Source: Celoporthe dispersa
Lineage: Eukaryota > Ascomycota > Sordariomycetes > Diaporthales > Cryphonectriaceae
NCBI GenBank assembly: GCA_016584495.1
Contig: WAID01000012.1
Span: 930,001 to 994,000, forward strand
Direction: 5' to 3'
Length of the DNA: 64,000 bases
Positions 23,526-36,368 of the stretch are shown piece after piece. The notes below the pieces were generated by a model. The model worked only from the letters and a program-made list of their open reading frames with translations. It was not told the DNA's origin and made no database searches. The translations under genes and the position numbers were made by a program. Position 1 is the first letter of the stretch. Each line of letters opens with the position of its first letter.

Positions 23526-25150
23526 ACTGGACACCGGTCCTTCCTCGTCCCACGACGACATTTTTTCTTTTCGTTCATCGGTCTCTTTTCTTTTTTTGCA
23601 CGGCACGGTTGTCGAGTACATACTTTTTACTTGCGAGTCGCCACCCATCATCTTCATTTTTCCGGACAAGGACGGCGCGTACATGACCAAAAAAACGGAT
23701 CCGGGTCTCAAAAGCTGGATCTTTTATTAGAGTTGGCATGCTCAAGATCCCTGCATCGGTCTCATGCATATCAGCATTTGCATTTGTTTTCTGCACGGCC
23801 CTGGAATTCTTCTTGATACCCTTTAGATGAGGAAACTTCCAGAAAGCCATGGACGCGGAATGCAGAAAGCAAGTGAGGCGTGCTGCCACGAGCGCATGCA
23901 TCTGGTTGGGGCACTACTCGGCCCTGGCACAGGTCGACGCATTACGACGGTCATGTTTTTTTTACGCGCTTCACACCAAGAGGAATTTGGCCTGATAGAT
24001 GGGCCGTGGTGAATTTTTCTCCGCACCACGCTTTGTTTTTGTTTTCTTTGTTCTCACTCTGTGGAACGCAACAACAGGACATTATAGACAAAAGTGGATT
24101 TCTCGGATCTCTGGTCGGGACGACTTCAAGTCTACGGCTTGCATGGGGAACGTTGATAGACAAGATAGACAGGTTAATTAGGGGCACAAAAACAGCTGGG
24201 AGAAGCGCGAGACTTCCAAATTACGACAGGGGCGGGCGAGGCTTTTTTCTCTTGATACGAAGGATCACTAGAGAGACGGGACTTGCTGGCTTGCAAGACG
24301 AGTTTTCATGCTTGGGCGAGAGCATGGGCACTCTACACACATATGGAAGGATTTTTTTTCGACTGGCGCTCTTCCTGGGTGGAGGAAGGCTTACTAGGAC
24401 AACTGCTCAGCCGGGGTTCTTTGTCGAGATGGACGGAATGGAGACCCTGGAGGAAAGACTTGGACTTGATGGATGAGCTTGGTCATCCTCACAACGGGCA
24501 GCTCGACGAGGGAATTTTGGCTGAGGAAGAATCGGGCTCTATGACTGCGAGTTCCCCTGGTAGACATGATTGTCTCACTAGCGGACTTGAGATCTCCGCA
24601 ACAAAAAATAAATTTGCCGCTTTTACATTATTATATCGAGTTCGCCGTGATATCTCGTAGTGACCGTGAGACGTGTATGTGTAGTCGATTTGTTGACACG
24701 CTTGAGAAGTGGCGGTGATGTGTGGCCTGCTCGTACTCGCAGACGACCTTCATTCTGATCTTCTGCTGAAACTTGTTGCACCGCCAATCACTGTGGTCCC
24801 GACGGTCTACTGCAGTCATGCATCTAGTGTATATAGACTAGATGTGAGTGACGGGGGGAGAGAGGCAGAAGATGCGATCTACATATATGGGCAACGAAAT
24901 CTCGTTATGCAGAATGACCACGTCACATTTAGATGAATAGTAAGTAGATGGTGGCAGCATATAGACGGCCCATTGTAACATCATTCGCATACGCATACCC
25001 TTCCTCATCCCCCCTGCTGGCTAGCGATACTGAGCCTCTCCATCGATCGACTCTGCCATGCCCTGTCTTTGGCGCTCCCTGCCCCCCCCCCCGGGGCCCT
25101 TTTCACAACCTACCACCTTCACCGCGCACGTTGCCGGACACCCCCGGGGG
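23526..25150. other. Convergent intergenic region (ded1 / ureF)
   Basis: 1.6 kb without a supported gene. T-rich ded1 3' flank (23561-23620) is followed by mixed-composition DNA with several poly-T tracts (for example 24351-24358) and a C10 run near 25083-25092. Short open frames encode nothing recognisable. Confidence 0.5.
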
Positions 25151-26245
25151 TCAGCTATTAAATATCCGACTGTACAGTAGCTCGTGCCTTCCCACCCAGA
25201 GATCCATCACCGGCACACTCTGCCCGGCCTCCTCAGGCGGCGTATCCCACTCCCTCTGGACAGCAGCCGTCATCATCGCCTGCGTGTCGGCCGACGCCAG
25301 CACCTTCTGCGCGGCGTACGGCCCCATCAGGTTAGCCCGCACGGCGGCAGACACGAGGGCCTTGACGTGGCCCAGCATGAAGACGTACGCGGCCTGGTGT
25401 GGCGACAGGCCGACGACGGAGGTGATGAGCCCGAAGAGCGGGGCGAGGTGCGCTGCCACGGGGGCCAGGCCTGTGCCGTCCCCTGTCCAGGGCGCGGAGC
25501 GGAGGAGCTCCGAGTAGCCGGCCAGGGCCCGCAGAGCCTGAGAGGAGGCGTGGAGGGGGGCGAAGGAGGCCGAGAGGGCAAAGGAGCGCTCCCAGATGCC
25601 GAGCAGGGCGCGGCCCTGGGCGGTGCTGGCGCGCTTGCCGACGGTGCAGACGACGGCGGCGTCGAGGGCGTCGTCGAGCTCGGCCAGGCGGGCTGGGCTG
25701 CGGTGCGCGGCGAGGAGGAAGGGCAGGGTGGTGGAGGCGTAGGACGAGATGGACAAGGGCAGGAAGATGTCGAAGTGGGGGATGGCGTGGCCGCCTATGT
25801 GAGAGGAGGGCCTGAAGAAGTTGACGCGGCTGTGCGCCAGGTAGGACTCGAGACCGCTGCTGAAGGCGAAGGAGCCCAGGGGCAGGGCCGAGTCTGAGAG
25901 GAGGAGCAGGAAGTGGGTGGTTGTGTCTGGAGCGGCTGCTGTTGTGGCTTGTTAGTGACATGTCTGTGTGTGTATGTTCAGACTTTTCGCGCCTGAAGAG
26001 GGAGAGGGAGGGAGATAGACCTACGTCTCGACGTGAGGGTGAATAATGATTGTTGTCGTTGCTGTTGAGACGCGGCTGGGCGAGCATCGTGAGGGAGGAG
26101 CAACGCCACTGACGACGGCATTAGTGTCGCGTGCCTTTCTCAAGCGGGCTCTTGCTTGTGCCAATTTTGCCTCCAGCTCGAGAATCTCATCCTCGACGGG
26201 TTGAGCAGAGCCGTTGTCGAGCCCCGCGGCGCTTTCAGAGCTCAT
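25151..26245 (-). CDS. ureF: Urease accessory protein UreF; splice junction does not close in frame
   Basis: A chaperone that, with UreG and UreD/H, inserts nickel into urease. Exon 1 (26245 to about 26025) encodes a Glu/Ala/Arg-rich coiled-coil N-terminus (EDEILELEAKLAQARARLRK). Exon 2 (about 25938-25151) encodes the UreF domain: FLLLLSDSALPLGSFAFSSG, GLESYLAH, FFRPSSHIGGHAIPHFDI and QAAYVFMLGHVKAL, ending FNS. The intron has a good donor GTAGGT (26024) and a CACTAAC branch before CAACAG (ending 25939), but it joins phase 2 to phase 1. Either exon 1 carries one extra base, like other genes here, or an unusual donor (GTGGCG near 26107) is used. Expected length is about 335 residues. The UreF domain itself is secure; the N-terminal joint is not. 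Confidence 0.85.
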
Positions 26246-26648
26246 AATTGCTTCGGATGTATATGAGTGGTCATGGTGAAAGTAAATAATAGGAAGGTGA
26301 AATGTGGATGGTATCTCTTAGTTCCAAATTATAGTATGAGTGAGGCTGCGGGGCAAAAACGCTCTGTGCAAACCGCCCCCCCCCCCCTAAAGCGTTTACA
26401 TGCTGATCCGACCGGCAACAGCGCGGTAGACCTGTTCCTGAAAATGAGGGCATTTTTCAGTACAATCTTTTCCCCTCTTTTCTTTCTCTCTCCCTTTCAT
26501 CATGCGCCAGAACCCCCCTCCAGAGTTTCAAAAACGTCAATGTCGTGGCCACATGCAATATCGCTGATCCAAATCATGAGAAACCTCTTTCAACCCTAGA
26601 ACCACGCTACGCCGTCTCGTCCAACCCCAAGTAACACAGACAAGAAAC
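26246..26648 (-). promoter_or_regulatory. ureF promoter / cut12 3' flank
   Basis: About 400 bp between two tandem minus-strand genes. It contains a C12 run (26376-26387) and pyrimidine-rich DNA at 26460-26525. No gene is seen. Confidence 0.5.
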
Positions 26649-28623
26649 CTACGGTCTCATGTTTTCCTTTCCTGCAATTGTCGTCCTCCCGCGAGCCTTT
26701 CTCCTCTCAGCCCTCTTCTGCTCGAGCCTGGCAATAGCAGCAGCTCGTCTGTCTGAAGAAATTGCTGACCTCAGAGAGGCACCGCGGTTCGACGCCACAC
26801 CGCTCGGTTGTAGCTCAGGATCCGACTCGCTGTCCAGGGCTCGCTCTGTAGTCAGGCGCAGTCGATTCTTGTTGTTCATTCTCGCCAGATTTACAGAACG
26901 TGGTGTAGGCCGTTCTCTTGGGGTCGACTCATTGTCGACAGCCCTCCCAGACATCGTTCTCTTGCTGCCGCGGGGGGTGGAGCGGCCCAGAGGGGGTGCA
27001 GACGCCTTGGTCGGCGCAAGACGTCGGACTTGTAGCAGATCGAGGGTGTCATCATCGAGCTTGGAGGCCTTGGTGGGCTTGGCCCGCAGCTCGGCGCTCG
27101 ACCTCCGCTGGGCGGGCACCCTGAGCTCCGATGCCTTCTTGAACTCTGATCGCAGCTGGTTGATAGTGACACTGGCGTCTTCCATCTCACGACGGCGTGC
27201 CTCCTGCTCCCTGTCGAGCTGGCCCTGCAGGTCCTCGAGTTTCTTCGTCCAGGGACTTGGTGCACCTTGACCTGCAGACAGTGACTGCAGGTCCTCCCTG
27301 AGCAGTTCGGCGTCACCCAGCTTGGATGAGCTCTGGCCTCGTTTCTTGAGATCTGCAATCTCGTCTCGAAGCGCCTTGTTCCTATCCTTCAGGGCATCGT
27401 AGTCGAGCTTGAGCTTGTCATACTGCGCGTCCTTCCTGCTCAGCTTTCGCTCGAGGTCCTTCTTCTCGGCCTCGTGTTCCTTTTCCCGTTGCTCGACTAT
27501 GTTCAGGTCTGACTTGAGTCGTTGTAGCGCCTGTCGCAGCTCGCCTAGCTCTTTTACCTGTTCACGACCCATTCGTGATGATGTGCCTTCGCGCCGTCGG
27601 CCGTCCTCATCTGCTCCGTATCCCGAGCCCTTGACAACAGCCTCCAGCTCTTCGACCTGATTTCTATACTGCGCAGCAAGGGCTGTCTGGCGGGTCAGGT
27701 CTCTCGCGAGCTTCCTGTCATCCCGAACACCTCCACTCTTGCCCGGTGGGGCCCTTAGCTGGCCTGCCAGCTCTGTGATCTTTTTCTCCATCTCAGTGAC
27801 CTTTGCCTGCTCCTCCCTAAGGCGTTCGTTCAGGTCGAGAGCCTCCGCGTCCTTGGCCTTGGCGTACGACTTGGCGAGCTGCTTGTACTTAACAAGCTTC
27901 TCCATCTCCGCCCGCGCCTCCTCGTGATACTTCTGAAATTCTCCTTTCCAGTACCGACCGGACTGCGAGCGCGGCTCGTTCAGGTCGACCGTGATCTCTG
28001 GGTCGCGGTCGAGCTCGTCAACTTCCTCCCATGCGTCATCAGAATAGTCATCATTCGTATCCGGGTCAAAGTCAAGCTTCCGCGCGTCGTCCTCGCCTGA
28101 GTTGCGGACATCCCTCCGCTTGCGCGAGTTCTCCAGGGCTTCTTGCAGCTTGGTCCGTGGGCGTGGGCGGGTTGCACCGTCACCACCGTCGCTTAGCAAG
28201 CCGGCGTTGGCTTTAACGTCACGCCCGAAGGAGACGCGTTTCCTGCGTGACGTTCCGGTGCCGGGTGTCAGGAGGATGCCTTGTGGTTTCGTAGGGGACT
28301 CCGAATTTGTTGCTGTCAGGAAGTATAGGTATGGAGGTGGTCTTTTCGGGTTTCGCTGCATCTTTCTTGGGCTCTTGCTTGGGAGGAGCCTCTTTGGTGG
28401 GGGCTGGCGTGCCGAAGAGGGCGCGCTTGAAAGCTCGTGCTGCGAAGACGGGTGCCGGGGTATCAGGCTGCTCAACAAAGGTGTCGTCTGTAGAGAGATA
28501 TGTCAGTAGTCGGACAGAATCTCACGTGCTCAGGAAGCAAGGCTCCAATTTACCTGGGCCAGCCATCGGAGGTGCGCTGGAGGACGCGTTCCCCGTCGCC
28601 TTGTTCAATGCCCACCCGAGCAT
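26649..28623 (-). CDS. cut12: Spindle pole body protein of the Cut12 family, one frame break
   Basis: A fungal coiled-coil component of the spindle pole body, which in fission yeast promotes mitotic entry and SPB activation. Exons 28623-28554 and 28487-26649 give about 635 residues. The start MLGWALNKATG and the segment DDTFVEQPDTPAPVFAARAF with FKRALFGTP are typical of the family. The frame then shifts by one base (an extra nucleotide, possibly in the T4 run 28343-28346) before ESPTKPQGILLTPGT and RRKRVSFGRDVKA. The centre (about 170-460) is a long coiled coil rich in Glu, Lys and Arg. The C-terminus is basic and ends in a second short helix (AIARLEQKRAERRKARG) and KENMRP. It is divergent from gcn2. 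Family assignment is from the conserved N-terminal blocks. Confidence 0.85.
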
Positions 28624-29314
28624 TGTGGCTGCCAATCGAGGGTCTGGCTGTACGTGGCTACTATATTAAAAAGGCTGGCTGTAGGCATAAATCGCTTCGA
28701 AGGGGCGTCCAGTAGGGTGCACAGCGTGCGGTTGGGACGATATCGTGAGGGTAGACGTTCTGTTCGCGGATGTAAAAGATTCACGTCGCGACAAAAGGTT
28801 CAGGGGTTGTTTACTTAGAAGCTGGGGCAACGCTGCAGCCGTATGGAGCGCTGTACTGCGATCGTTTTAGCGCCTTGCCGACAGGGATCCCTGCACCCCC
28901 AAGCTGGAGGGTACCTGGGTACTTCAGCCCTACAGCACCCCTCAGCTCATCCATCAGCTGTACTCAGTTGGAGTCACTCACCCCATCGATACACCCTCAA
29001 CTTACTCCACCTGTCGCCGAATCGTCAACCTTCTCTTTTGTTTTTTTCATTTGCCTGTTGTCGTGTCTTCACCAACATTCTTACCTTGTCGACTACTGTG
29101 GGCTGTTATTATTATCATGGGTACCTCAATCTAAAGTATCGCAGCCTCCTTTCCGGCCGTGCTGTTTTAGTTGTTGTTTAATACCAAATGCCAGGTCACG
29201 CTTCGAGTCATCCTCAGCACTTAGCAGCTGCATCTCTCTGACCAGTGCTTCTTACATGACTACATTGGCAATACTTTCTCTCTTTCCCTTTAAACTTTCA
29301 ATCTGAGCTTCAAG
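28624..29314. promoter_or_regulatory. Divergent promoter region cut12 / gcn2
   Basis: 691 bp without a gene. Pyrimidine-rich DNA is concentrated at 28985-29070 and 29270-29300, next to the gcn2 start. Confidence 0.55.
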
Positions 29315-32300
29315 ATGGCTGGAAAGAAGAAGGGGCAGGCTAAGAAAGCTGCCCAGGAGAAGGACGTCAAGAACGGCAGCGGAAACGGCTCAGCGGGGTC
29401 AATATCCTCACCAGCGCCAGCGCCTCAGTCAGGTCCTGCCAGCGGCAGCACGGCCACGACCCAGTACGAGGAGCTCCAGAGCAACGAGGTGCTTGCATTG
29501 CAGGCCATCTACCAGGACGACTTCATCGAGCAAAGGGCCCTCACGGCGCCTGGAAGAAGTCAGAGCCAACCTTCCAGATTCGCATCACCTCTCCTTCAGA
29601 TGAGAGCATACGCATAACCTTGGGCGTTGTGCTGGTGGCTACCTACCCAAAGTCGCCCCCACTACTCAGCTTGAGCGACCATGGAGCCCTTCGAGAAGCG
29701 ACGCTCTTCAAGGTCCAAAAGTTTGTCGAGACCCAGCCCAAAATCTTCGCCAGGGAGGAACAAGAGATGATTTTTCGCATTGTCGAAGGCATCCAGGAGA
29801 TCCTACAGGAGGCCGCTGAAGCCAAGGCAGCTGGAAAGGCTCTCCCAACTCTCGAAGAGGAACGCGCAGCCCACGCGGCTGCTACGGCCCAACAAGAGAA
29901 GCAGCTCAAGGAGCAGAAGGAGAAGAAGAGGATGGAAGACTCCAAGGAGGAGGATCGCGTCCTTCACGAGATGCTTCAGGAGGAGCTCAAGCGCAAGCGC
30001 GACAAGGAGAAGGAGGCGAGGCGCAAGAATCGTCCCGTCGGCGTTTCCTTCACCATGCCTATTGACGATGCTCAAGACGCCGAGGCCGAGGTCATCGCCT
30101 TCGACCAGCTCTGCTCATTAACGGATGCCAGAGGCCACATTAGCATGTTCAACGCTGTCAACAGCAAGGAGCATTTCCTTCGTGGTCCTACCACCATCGT
30201 CTATGAGGTTCGCCCCGTCCTACCTGCAGGCCAGAAGCGACCACGGCTTGTCTTGAAGCAGGTGAGGGTCCATGCGGCCGGCAAGGAGCAAGCCCAGTTC
30301 AGGAAGCAGCTCAGAGCACTCGAGTCTCAACTGGAGTCCATGAAGCGAGTGCGGCACCAGGCAGTTATCGAAGTGCTTGACTACAGACTCGATCGCATAG
30401 ATGTTGCCAATGACGATGTCAATGCTATGAGCTGGAACGTCATGGTGTTAAGCCCGCTTGCTGAGCCTGGTTCGCTGGAGACTCTGTTGAGAACGTTTCC
30501 CATGGACGTCAGCAGGGCTCGCAGCTGGACAGTCAGCCTTCTCGATGCCCTCAGCTGGCTCCACACCCGAGACATGATCCATCAAGACATCCACTTGGGA
30601 AATATTCTCATCGTCACGAGCTCCACAGGTGACATGACTCCCAAGCTGGCAGACATTGGATACCAGAGAGAGCTTCACAATCTCACCACAGCCAAGACGG
30701 CGACTTCTATGACTGATGCGAGATCTGCTTACTGGTTTCCCCCAGAGATTGCAGCGGCTTCGGACCCGCAGTATACCCAGAAGACAGACATCTGGGACTT
30801 TGGAGTCGTCTTTCTACAAATGTTCCTGGGCGTCGACGTGGCTCAGAAACACACCTCACCCGACAACCTGATGTCTTCCTCCCCCCTTTCTCGTCCATTG
30901 GAGGAGTTGGTCTCGTACTTTTTCACGCCCGACCCGAAGAAGCGACCCCGAGCCTTCGAGCTTAGCACGAGTGAATTCCTGGCAACCGACGCCCCTATCT
31001 TTGAGCAGCAAGACCCGGATGCTGAACCCAGCAATACATTCGCCCCATTGCCCTCGCTGACGCCAACGTACAGCAGGCCGCGGCACGATTCTTTCACCAC
31101 CCGTGGCCCCTTCACATCATCAAGATATAAGGAGGACTTCGTGGAAGAGGGCAGACTCGGCAAGGGGGCCTTTGGAGAAGTGGTCAAGGCCCGCAAGAAG
31201 CTGGACGGCCAGATCTATGGTAAGTAAACATACGACACTCAGTCCATATTTGCCCGTTTTACCCTTGTACTAGTCTTTTTTTTGATGTTGTGTCACTCTC
31301 CCAGCATGCTCTCATGCCGCCAGCAACTTGTCTTTCGTGGCAAGGTAGCTGCTAACTAGTGCATTGAACAGCTATCAAAAAGATCAGCCAACGGTCTCGA
31401 GAGGGCTTGACGGAAGTCTTGAAGGAAGTCCGAGTGTTGTCTCAGTTAAGCCACCCCGCTGTTGTGCGGTACTTCAACACTTGGCTCGAAGAGAGTCATG
31501 ATTCGTCCGATTTTGACGATACCTCGACCGATGCAGACACTGCAGAATTATCACAAGAAGCTGCCTCAGATCTCAATGTCCAGTTCGAAGAGAGTCAGGG
31601 TGGATTGGATTTCATCTCATCCAGCCGCCATGGACCCGGAATTACGATCGAGTTCGAGCAAGCCGACAGTGAAGCAGTTGAGGACGAAGACGACGAGGAG
31701 GGCGATGATGAGGAGGACTCGGACGAAGATGACGAGGACGACTCGGACGAAGACTCGGACGCCGGAGACAGGCTGGCTGTGCTGGGCCAAAAGCGTGAGC
31801 GCCGATTGAGCCACAGGCCTTTCCGGACAGTTCTGTACATCTCCATGGAGTATTGTGATAAGCGAACCCTCCGCGATCTCATCACCAACGATCTCCTGAC
31901 AGACAAGACTGAAGTCTGGCGACTGTTCCGTCAGATTCTGCAAGGTCTGGTGCACATCCATAGCCTCAACGTTGTCCATCGCGATCTCAAGCCGGACAAC
32001 ATCTTCATCAGTGTCGGTCCGGATGGCGTTAACAACGTCAAGATTGGCGACTTTGGACTTGCTAGCAAGGGCCAGATCGCGGCCATTCAGGCAGGCCATG
32101 CTACGTCCGATCCAGCGGATCAGACCAGGAGCATAGGCACGGCAGTGTACGTCGCCCCCGAGGTCAGGTCAGGCGGTACCGGCCAGTACACCACTAAGGT
32201 CGACATGTACTCGCTCGGCATCATGTTCTTCGAGATGTGCTACCACCCTATGTTGGGTATGGAGCGAGCACTAGTGCTGGAGGGCGTCCGCAAGCTGCAT

Positions 32301-34362
32301 CCTGTCATGCCTTCGGATTTCGATCTCGGAACCGCGCAAGCAGAGATCATCCTGGCATTGGTGGTCCATAATCCAAAGGAGCGCCCCTCGAGTGCTGCGC
32401 TCCTGGAGTCTAACAAACTCCCTGATGAGATGGAGAGCGATACTGTAAGACGTGCAATTGCAGCCATCACTGACCCGAACTCTGCGTTCTACCCGAAGGT
32501 GTTGTCCACGCTGTTCTCAATCAAGGTAGATCAAGCCAAGGACTTTGCCTACGATCTCAACGATCAGTCTCCCAGCACTCGAGACTACCTCTACCGACGA
32601 ATCGTCAAGGAGACTCTCGTGTCTATTTTCAGAACACACGGAGCTCTTCAGGTTCCTCTGGCTAGCATCTACCCGTACTCATCCAACTACTCCAACGCAG
32701 TCAAACTGCTGGATGATGGTGGTGCTCTGTTGCAGCTTCCTTACGACCTGATGATGGGTTATTCTCGGATGTTAGCCAAGGTTAAGAACCCCATCCTAGG
32801 ATCTGCCTACTCGTTTGGAAGCGTGTTCCGAGAGCAGCATGCTGGCGGCCAACCTTCTGAGTTCGGAGTTGTTGATTTCAACGTTGTCACGACCGGCGCC
32901 TTGGATCTGTCTCTCAAGGAAGCCAATGTCCTGAAAGTCATCGACCAGATAGTCGATGCATTCCCTGCGCTTTCCAAGAGTCAGATGGTTTTCCACATCA
33001 ACCACTCAGATCTGCTTCAACTCATCTTCGACTTTTGCGGCGTTGAGCACTCTGCCAGACGGGCCGCATCAGAGGTCCTCAGCAAGCTTAACATCCAGGA
33101 CATGACCTGGCAAAAGCTCCGCGGTCAGCTGCGATCTCAATCGTGCGGTGTCTCAGCGACTAGTGTCGACGAACTGCAGCGTTTCGACTTCCGAGACAAT
33201 CCCAGCAAGGCTTTCTCGAAGCTCAAGTCCCTGTTTGAGACCACCGACTGCTACCAAAAGGCTGCCTCCACCATCGCTCACCTTAAGGAGGTCATTGAAT
33301 ACTGCAAGAGCCTCGGTGTCAAGACCAAGATCTACATCACGCCACTGCATTCCTTCAATGAAGCGTTCTTCCGAGGTGGTTTGATGTTCGCCTGCGTCTG
33401 GGATAAGAACAAGAGGCAGGTCTTTGCCGCCGGTGGCCGGTATGATAGCCTGATCAAGGAGCACCGACAAAAGGCGGGCAGCAGCTCCTTGAGCGACAGA
33501 CGCGCCGTCGGAGTCAGCTTCGCATGGGAGAGACTTGCGCAGGTGCCTGCTAAGAGCGGCAGCAAGGCTTCTTCAAAGAAGGCCGCTAAGGAGGGCCACA
33601 ATCTCTTCAACGAGAGGGTCTATGATGTCCTCGTAGCAAGTTTTGACCCGGCGATCCGAAAGACTACGGCGCTCCAGGTACTGCGGGACCTTTGGGAGAG
33701 TGGCATAAGTGCTGAGCTCGCCAACGACGCCCGGTCTTCTGATGAGCTGATTCCGGACAAGGCAGAGGACCAACCTGCCTGGATGGTAATCGTTAAGCCC
33801 GACATCCTGAAGATCAAGTCGCTATGGTCCAAGGATACACCCGAAGCCGACATTCCGGCCCAGCAGCTGGTGTCCTGGTTCCGCACAGAGATGCGTGAGC
33901 GCGACTCGTTCCTCAAGATCACTACCGCGGCCCGGAGCCGCCACGGCCCCGGCACCTCTGACGCCAACAACTCAGCAGGCGACACTGCTTCCTTCTCTGG
34001 ACCACACTACAACGGCCATCAGCAAGATGTCCGTGTGCTTACCGGCCAGACAAAGTCCAAGAAGTTCAACCGGCAGACGGTTGTCGAGCAGGCACATAAC
34101 GCCGCCTCGAAACTCCTTCAGGAGTTCCGCGATGGCCCCATCGCGGCCATCGAGACAAGCGACGCGGTCCTGCACGCAATCAAGGGCACGTCGCTGTCCC
34201 AACCCGACACCTGGCGCAAGCTGGATGTCACCAACGTCGAGAAAAAACTACGTGAGGGACGTGCAGGACATGCTGACGGAGTTCCGCGATAGTGGAGCAA
34301 GGGACGCTTTCGTCTACAACTTCCGCACCGGAACTTGTGTTTATTACGATCTGAAGGCGTGA
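29315..34362 (+). CDS. gcn2: eIF2alpha kinase Gcn2 (CPC-3), two frame breaks
   Basis: A stress kinase that phosphorylates eIF2alpha on uncharged-tRNA binding and drives cross-pathway amino acid control. Exons 29315-31219 and 31372-34362, about 1631 residues. Order: Lys-rich start; RWD domain (YEELQSNEVLALQAIYQDDF), the Gcn1-binding module; charged coil; pseudokinase (IHQDIHLGNIL and LADIGY in place of HRD and DFG); active kinase (GRLGKGAFGEVVKA, VHRDLKPDNIF with Asp about 840, IGDFGLASKG) with a very acidic insert (about 31676-31770); HisRS-like domain (YRRIVKETLVSIFRTHGA, FAAGGRYDSLI); C-terminal domain. Break 1 is near 29530, where one base is missing inside the RWD. Break 2 is at A6 34242-34247, one base too many, after which NYVRDVQDMLTEFRDSGA resumes. 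Confidence 0.93.
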
Positions 34363-35042
34363 ACACTGATCATTTTGAAAAAGTGAGAGCGAAAAGAAGA
34401 ACAAAAAAAGATTGGCCTAGGTTTACCGCTGGTTTCTGCGGTTGGAAATTATGGATGGGAAATGTTCAGGAAGATGGTTGACGATTGATGCTGCATGAAG
34501 CAGTGAAATCAGATGGGACTACGGCTTTATACCCCTGCTTACTTAGTCAATAGGAAAGAAATGTTTTGCTTTTCAGTAATGGAACTGAACCGCAGAGTAG
34601 GACTGGCAAATGGATTCGTTCTAGCATCCCTCCGTATCTCTCTACTCCTGATCTCCCTCTTGGTATCACTGTCACCTGTCCCATATGCTGACTACAAAAT
34701 CTCTACAAGCTACAGATGCTCGAACATGCCCTGTTGGTATCATTTACCAGGTGCCTTCCAACAGCTGTCAAGCCTGCAGTACTTTTTACGATTAGCTTTT
34801 ACAAGGAGGTCGAGAAATACTCTGCTGTTAGGTAAGGCCTCTTACTCACGGTGGTCCAGCATAAAGTAGTGGGCACGCAGACGAAGAATATACCTAGGTC
34901 TCAAGATTCGTAGTTTTGAATTGCAAAAGGAACCATATGTCGTCGACGGGCTGGTATTATGTAGTGTTATATTCGAGACCTTCTGCTGCTCCCTAGCCTC
35001 GAATGCCTTGTGAAACAGCGCATTGTCGGCATGGGGCGCCTC
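34363..35042. other. Convergent intergenic region (gcn2 / cwc2)
   Basis: 680 bp. A 118-codon open frame (34513-34869) has no recognisable features and no homologous feel; I do not call it. Confidence 0.55.
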
Positions 35043-36368
35043 TTATTCACTATCGTCATCGCTATCATATGCAACCAGAGGGCCTGTCGAGGTCTTCTTC
35101 TTGTCCTTGGATGCCACTACTACCTGTGCAGAATCTAGTGCAGCCAATGTGCTGCTCGAGAATATACCGTTCTCCTCAAGCTGCCGCTGCGTGTTGTCCG
35201 CCGCGGCCTGCGCCTCCGCCTCGCCGCTCTCGAGCATGAGCTGCTGCGCCCGCTCCAGATCCTCTTGCTCATCGAAGCCCTCCCTCCCTCTTGGGTTAAC
35301 AGCGTTGGCGCCTCGCGCGAAATGCACCTCATCGGGCGCCTCGTAGCCGTCCAGGCCGTAGCTGCTTTCGATCCTCCGCCTCTTCCTGGCCTCCGGGTCC
35401 CTCCCTTCAATCTCGGCAACGAATTCCTCCGGCAGGGCCCGGCGGATGGCTTCGGCCGCCTGCTCCTCGATACGCCTCGCCTCGCGCGCCTGGGCCATGG
35501 GGTTCGGGTCGGCGGTGGCCCAGCGCACGTTGAGGATCTCGCTGTGGTCCAAGGCCTGGTGGGCCATGGCCTCCTTGGCGAACTGGGCGTTGGCCTCGTT
35601 GCTGTAGGTGATGAAGGCGACTCCGCGCGAGTTGAGGACGCGGATGCGCTCGACCTGGCCCCACTCGGCAAAGTGGCGGGCGACGACCTCCTCGATGTCG
35701 TCGCTGACGTGGATGCGCCCGACGTAGACGGTCCGGTTCTGGCGCAGGAAGGAGCCAACGCCACCCATGTCGTCGCGGTAGTCGCTGTGCTTGTCGCGGC
35801 CGAAGCAGTCGACGTTGGGGTTGAAAAGGTCGTGGATCGTGGGGAGGCGGTGGAGGTATTCGCAGTCTTGACCTTTGGGACCTGGAGACGGGGGAACATC
35901 TTCTTGTCAGCATGGCCCTTCCTTCCTGGTGGGACGCAGAACTCTGGTAGGGAGAGGAGGAGAAGGGGGCCGGAGAGGCTTTGTCAACATACAGATGCCT
36001 CTTGCAAAGAACAGACAGAAATAGCTGCCCACCACCCTGTCTGCTTTGGTAAACCCGCTGTCCTTGGCGATGTTGCACCGACCCTTGGCCGCGCGCTGCG
36101 AGGTGTACTTGTCCTCACGGTCGCCGCCCGCCCATTTATTGTACCAAATGTTGAATATGGTGCCTGTCTGCGGCGGCGGCTCAGACTTGATCAGCGCCGG
36201 GTCGATCTGCGGCCGTGCTGGGCGCTTCTTCCTGCGGATGATCTTTTTCACTTTCTTGCCTGCTGCTGCGGCTGCTGGGTGCTGAGCCTCAGCACCGTCA
36301 TCTTCGCCTATGGTGGTGGTGAGCGTAAGCTCTTCCTGTGGTTGTGATATCTCCTCGACATCTGCCAT
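35043..36368 (-). CDS. cwc2: Pre-mRNA splicing factor Cwc2
   Basis: An RNA-binding member of the NineTeen complex that contacts U6 snRNA and the intron in the spliceosome. Exons 36368-35993 and 35881-35043 encode 404 residues. An N-terminal Lys/Arg stretch (KKVKKIIRRKKRPARPQ) precedes IFNIWYNKWAGGDRED and the CCCH zinc finger/Torus region (about 95-145): Cys in GRCNIAKDSG, then SYFCLFFARGICPKGQDCEYLHRL, interrupted by the intron after the first base of a Cys codon. The RRM follows (TVYVGRIHV, RVLNSRGVAFITYSNEANAQ), then a helical Arg/Glu-rich region and an acidic end SDDDSE. The frame is intact. Divergent from rbg1. Confidence 0.93.

Noticed and set aside
34513..34869. 118-codon open frame between gcn2 and cwc2
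   Set aside because: No motif, no context, and located in convergent 3' flanks.
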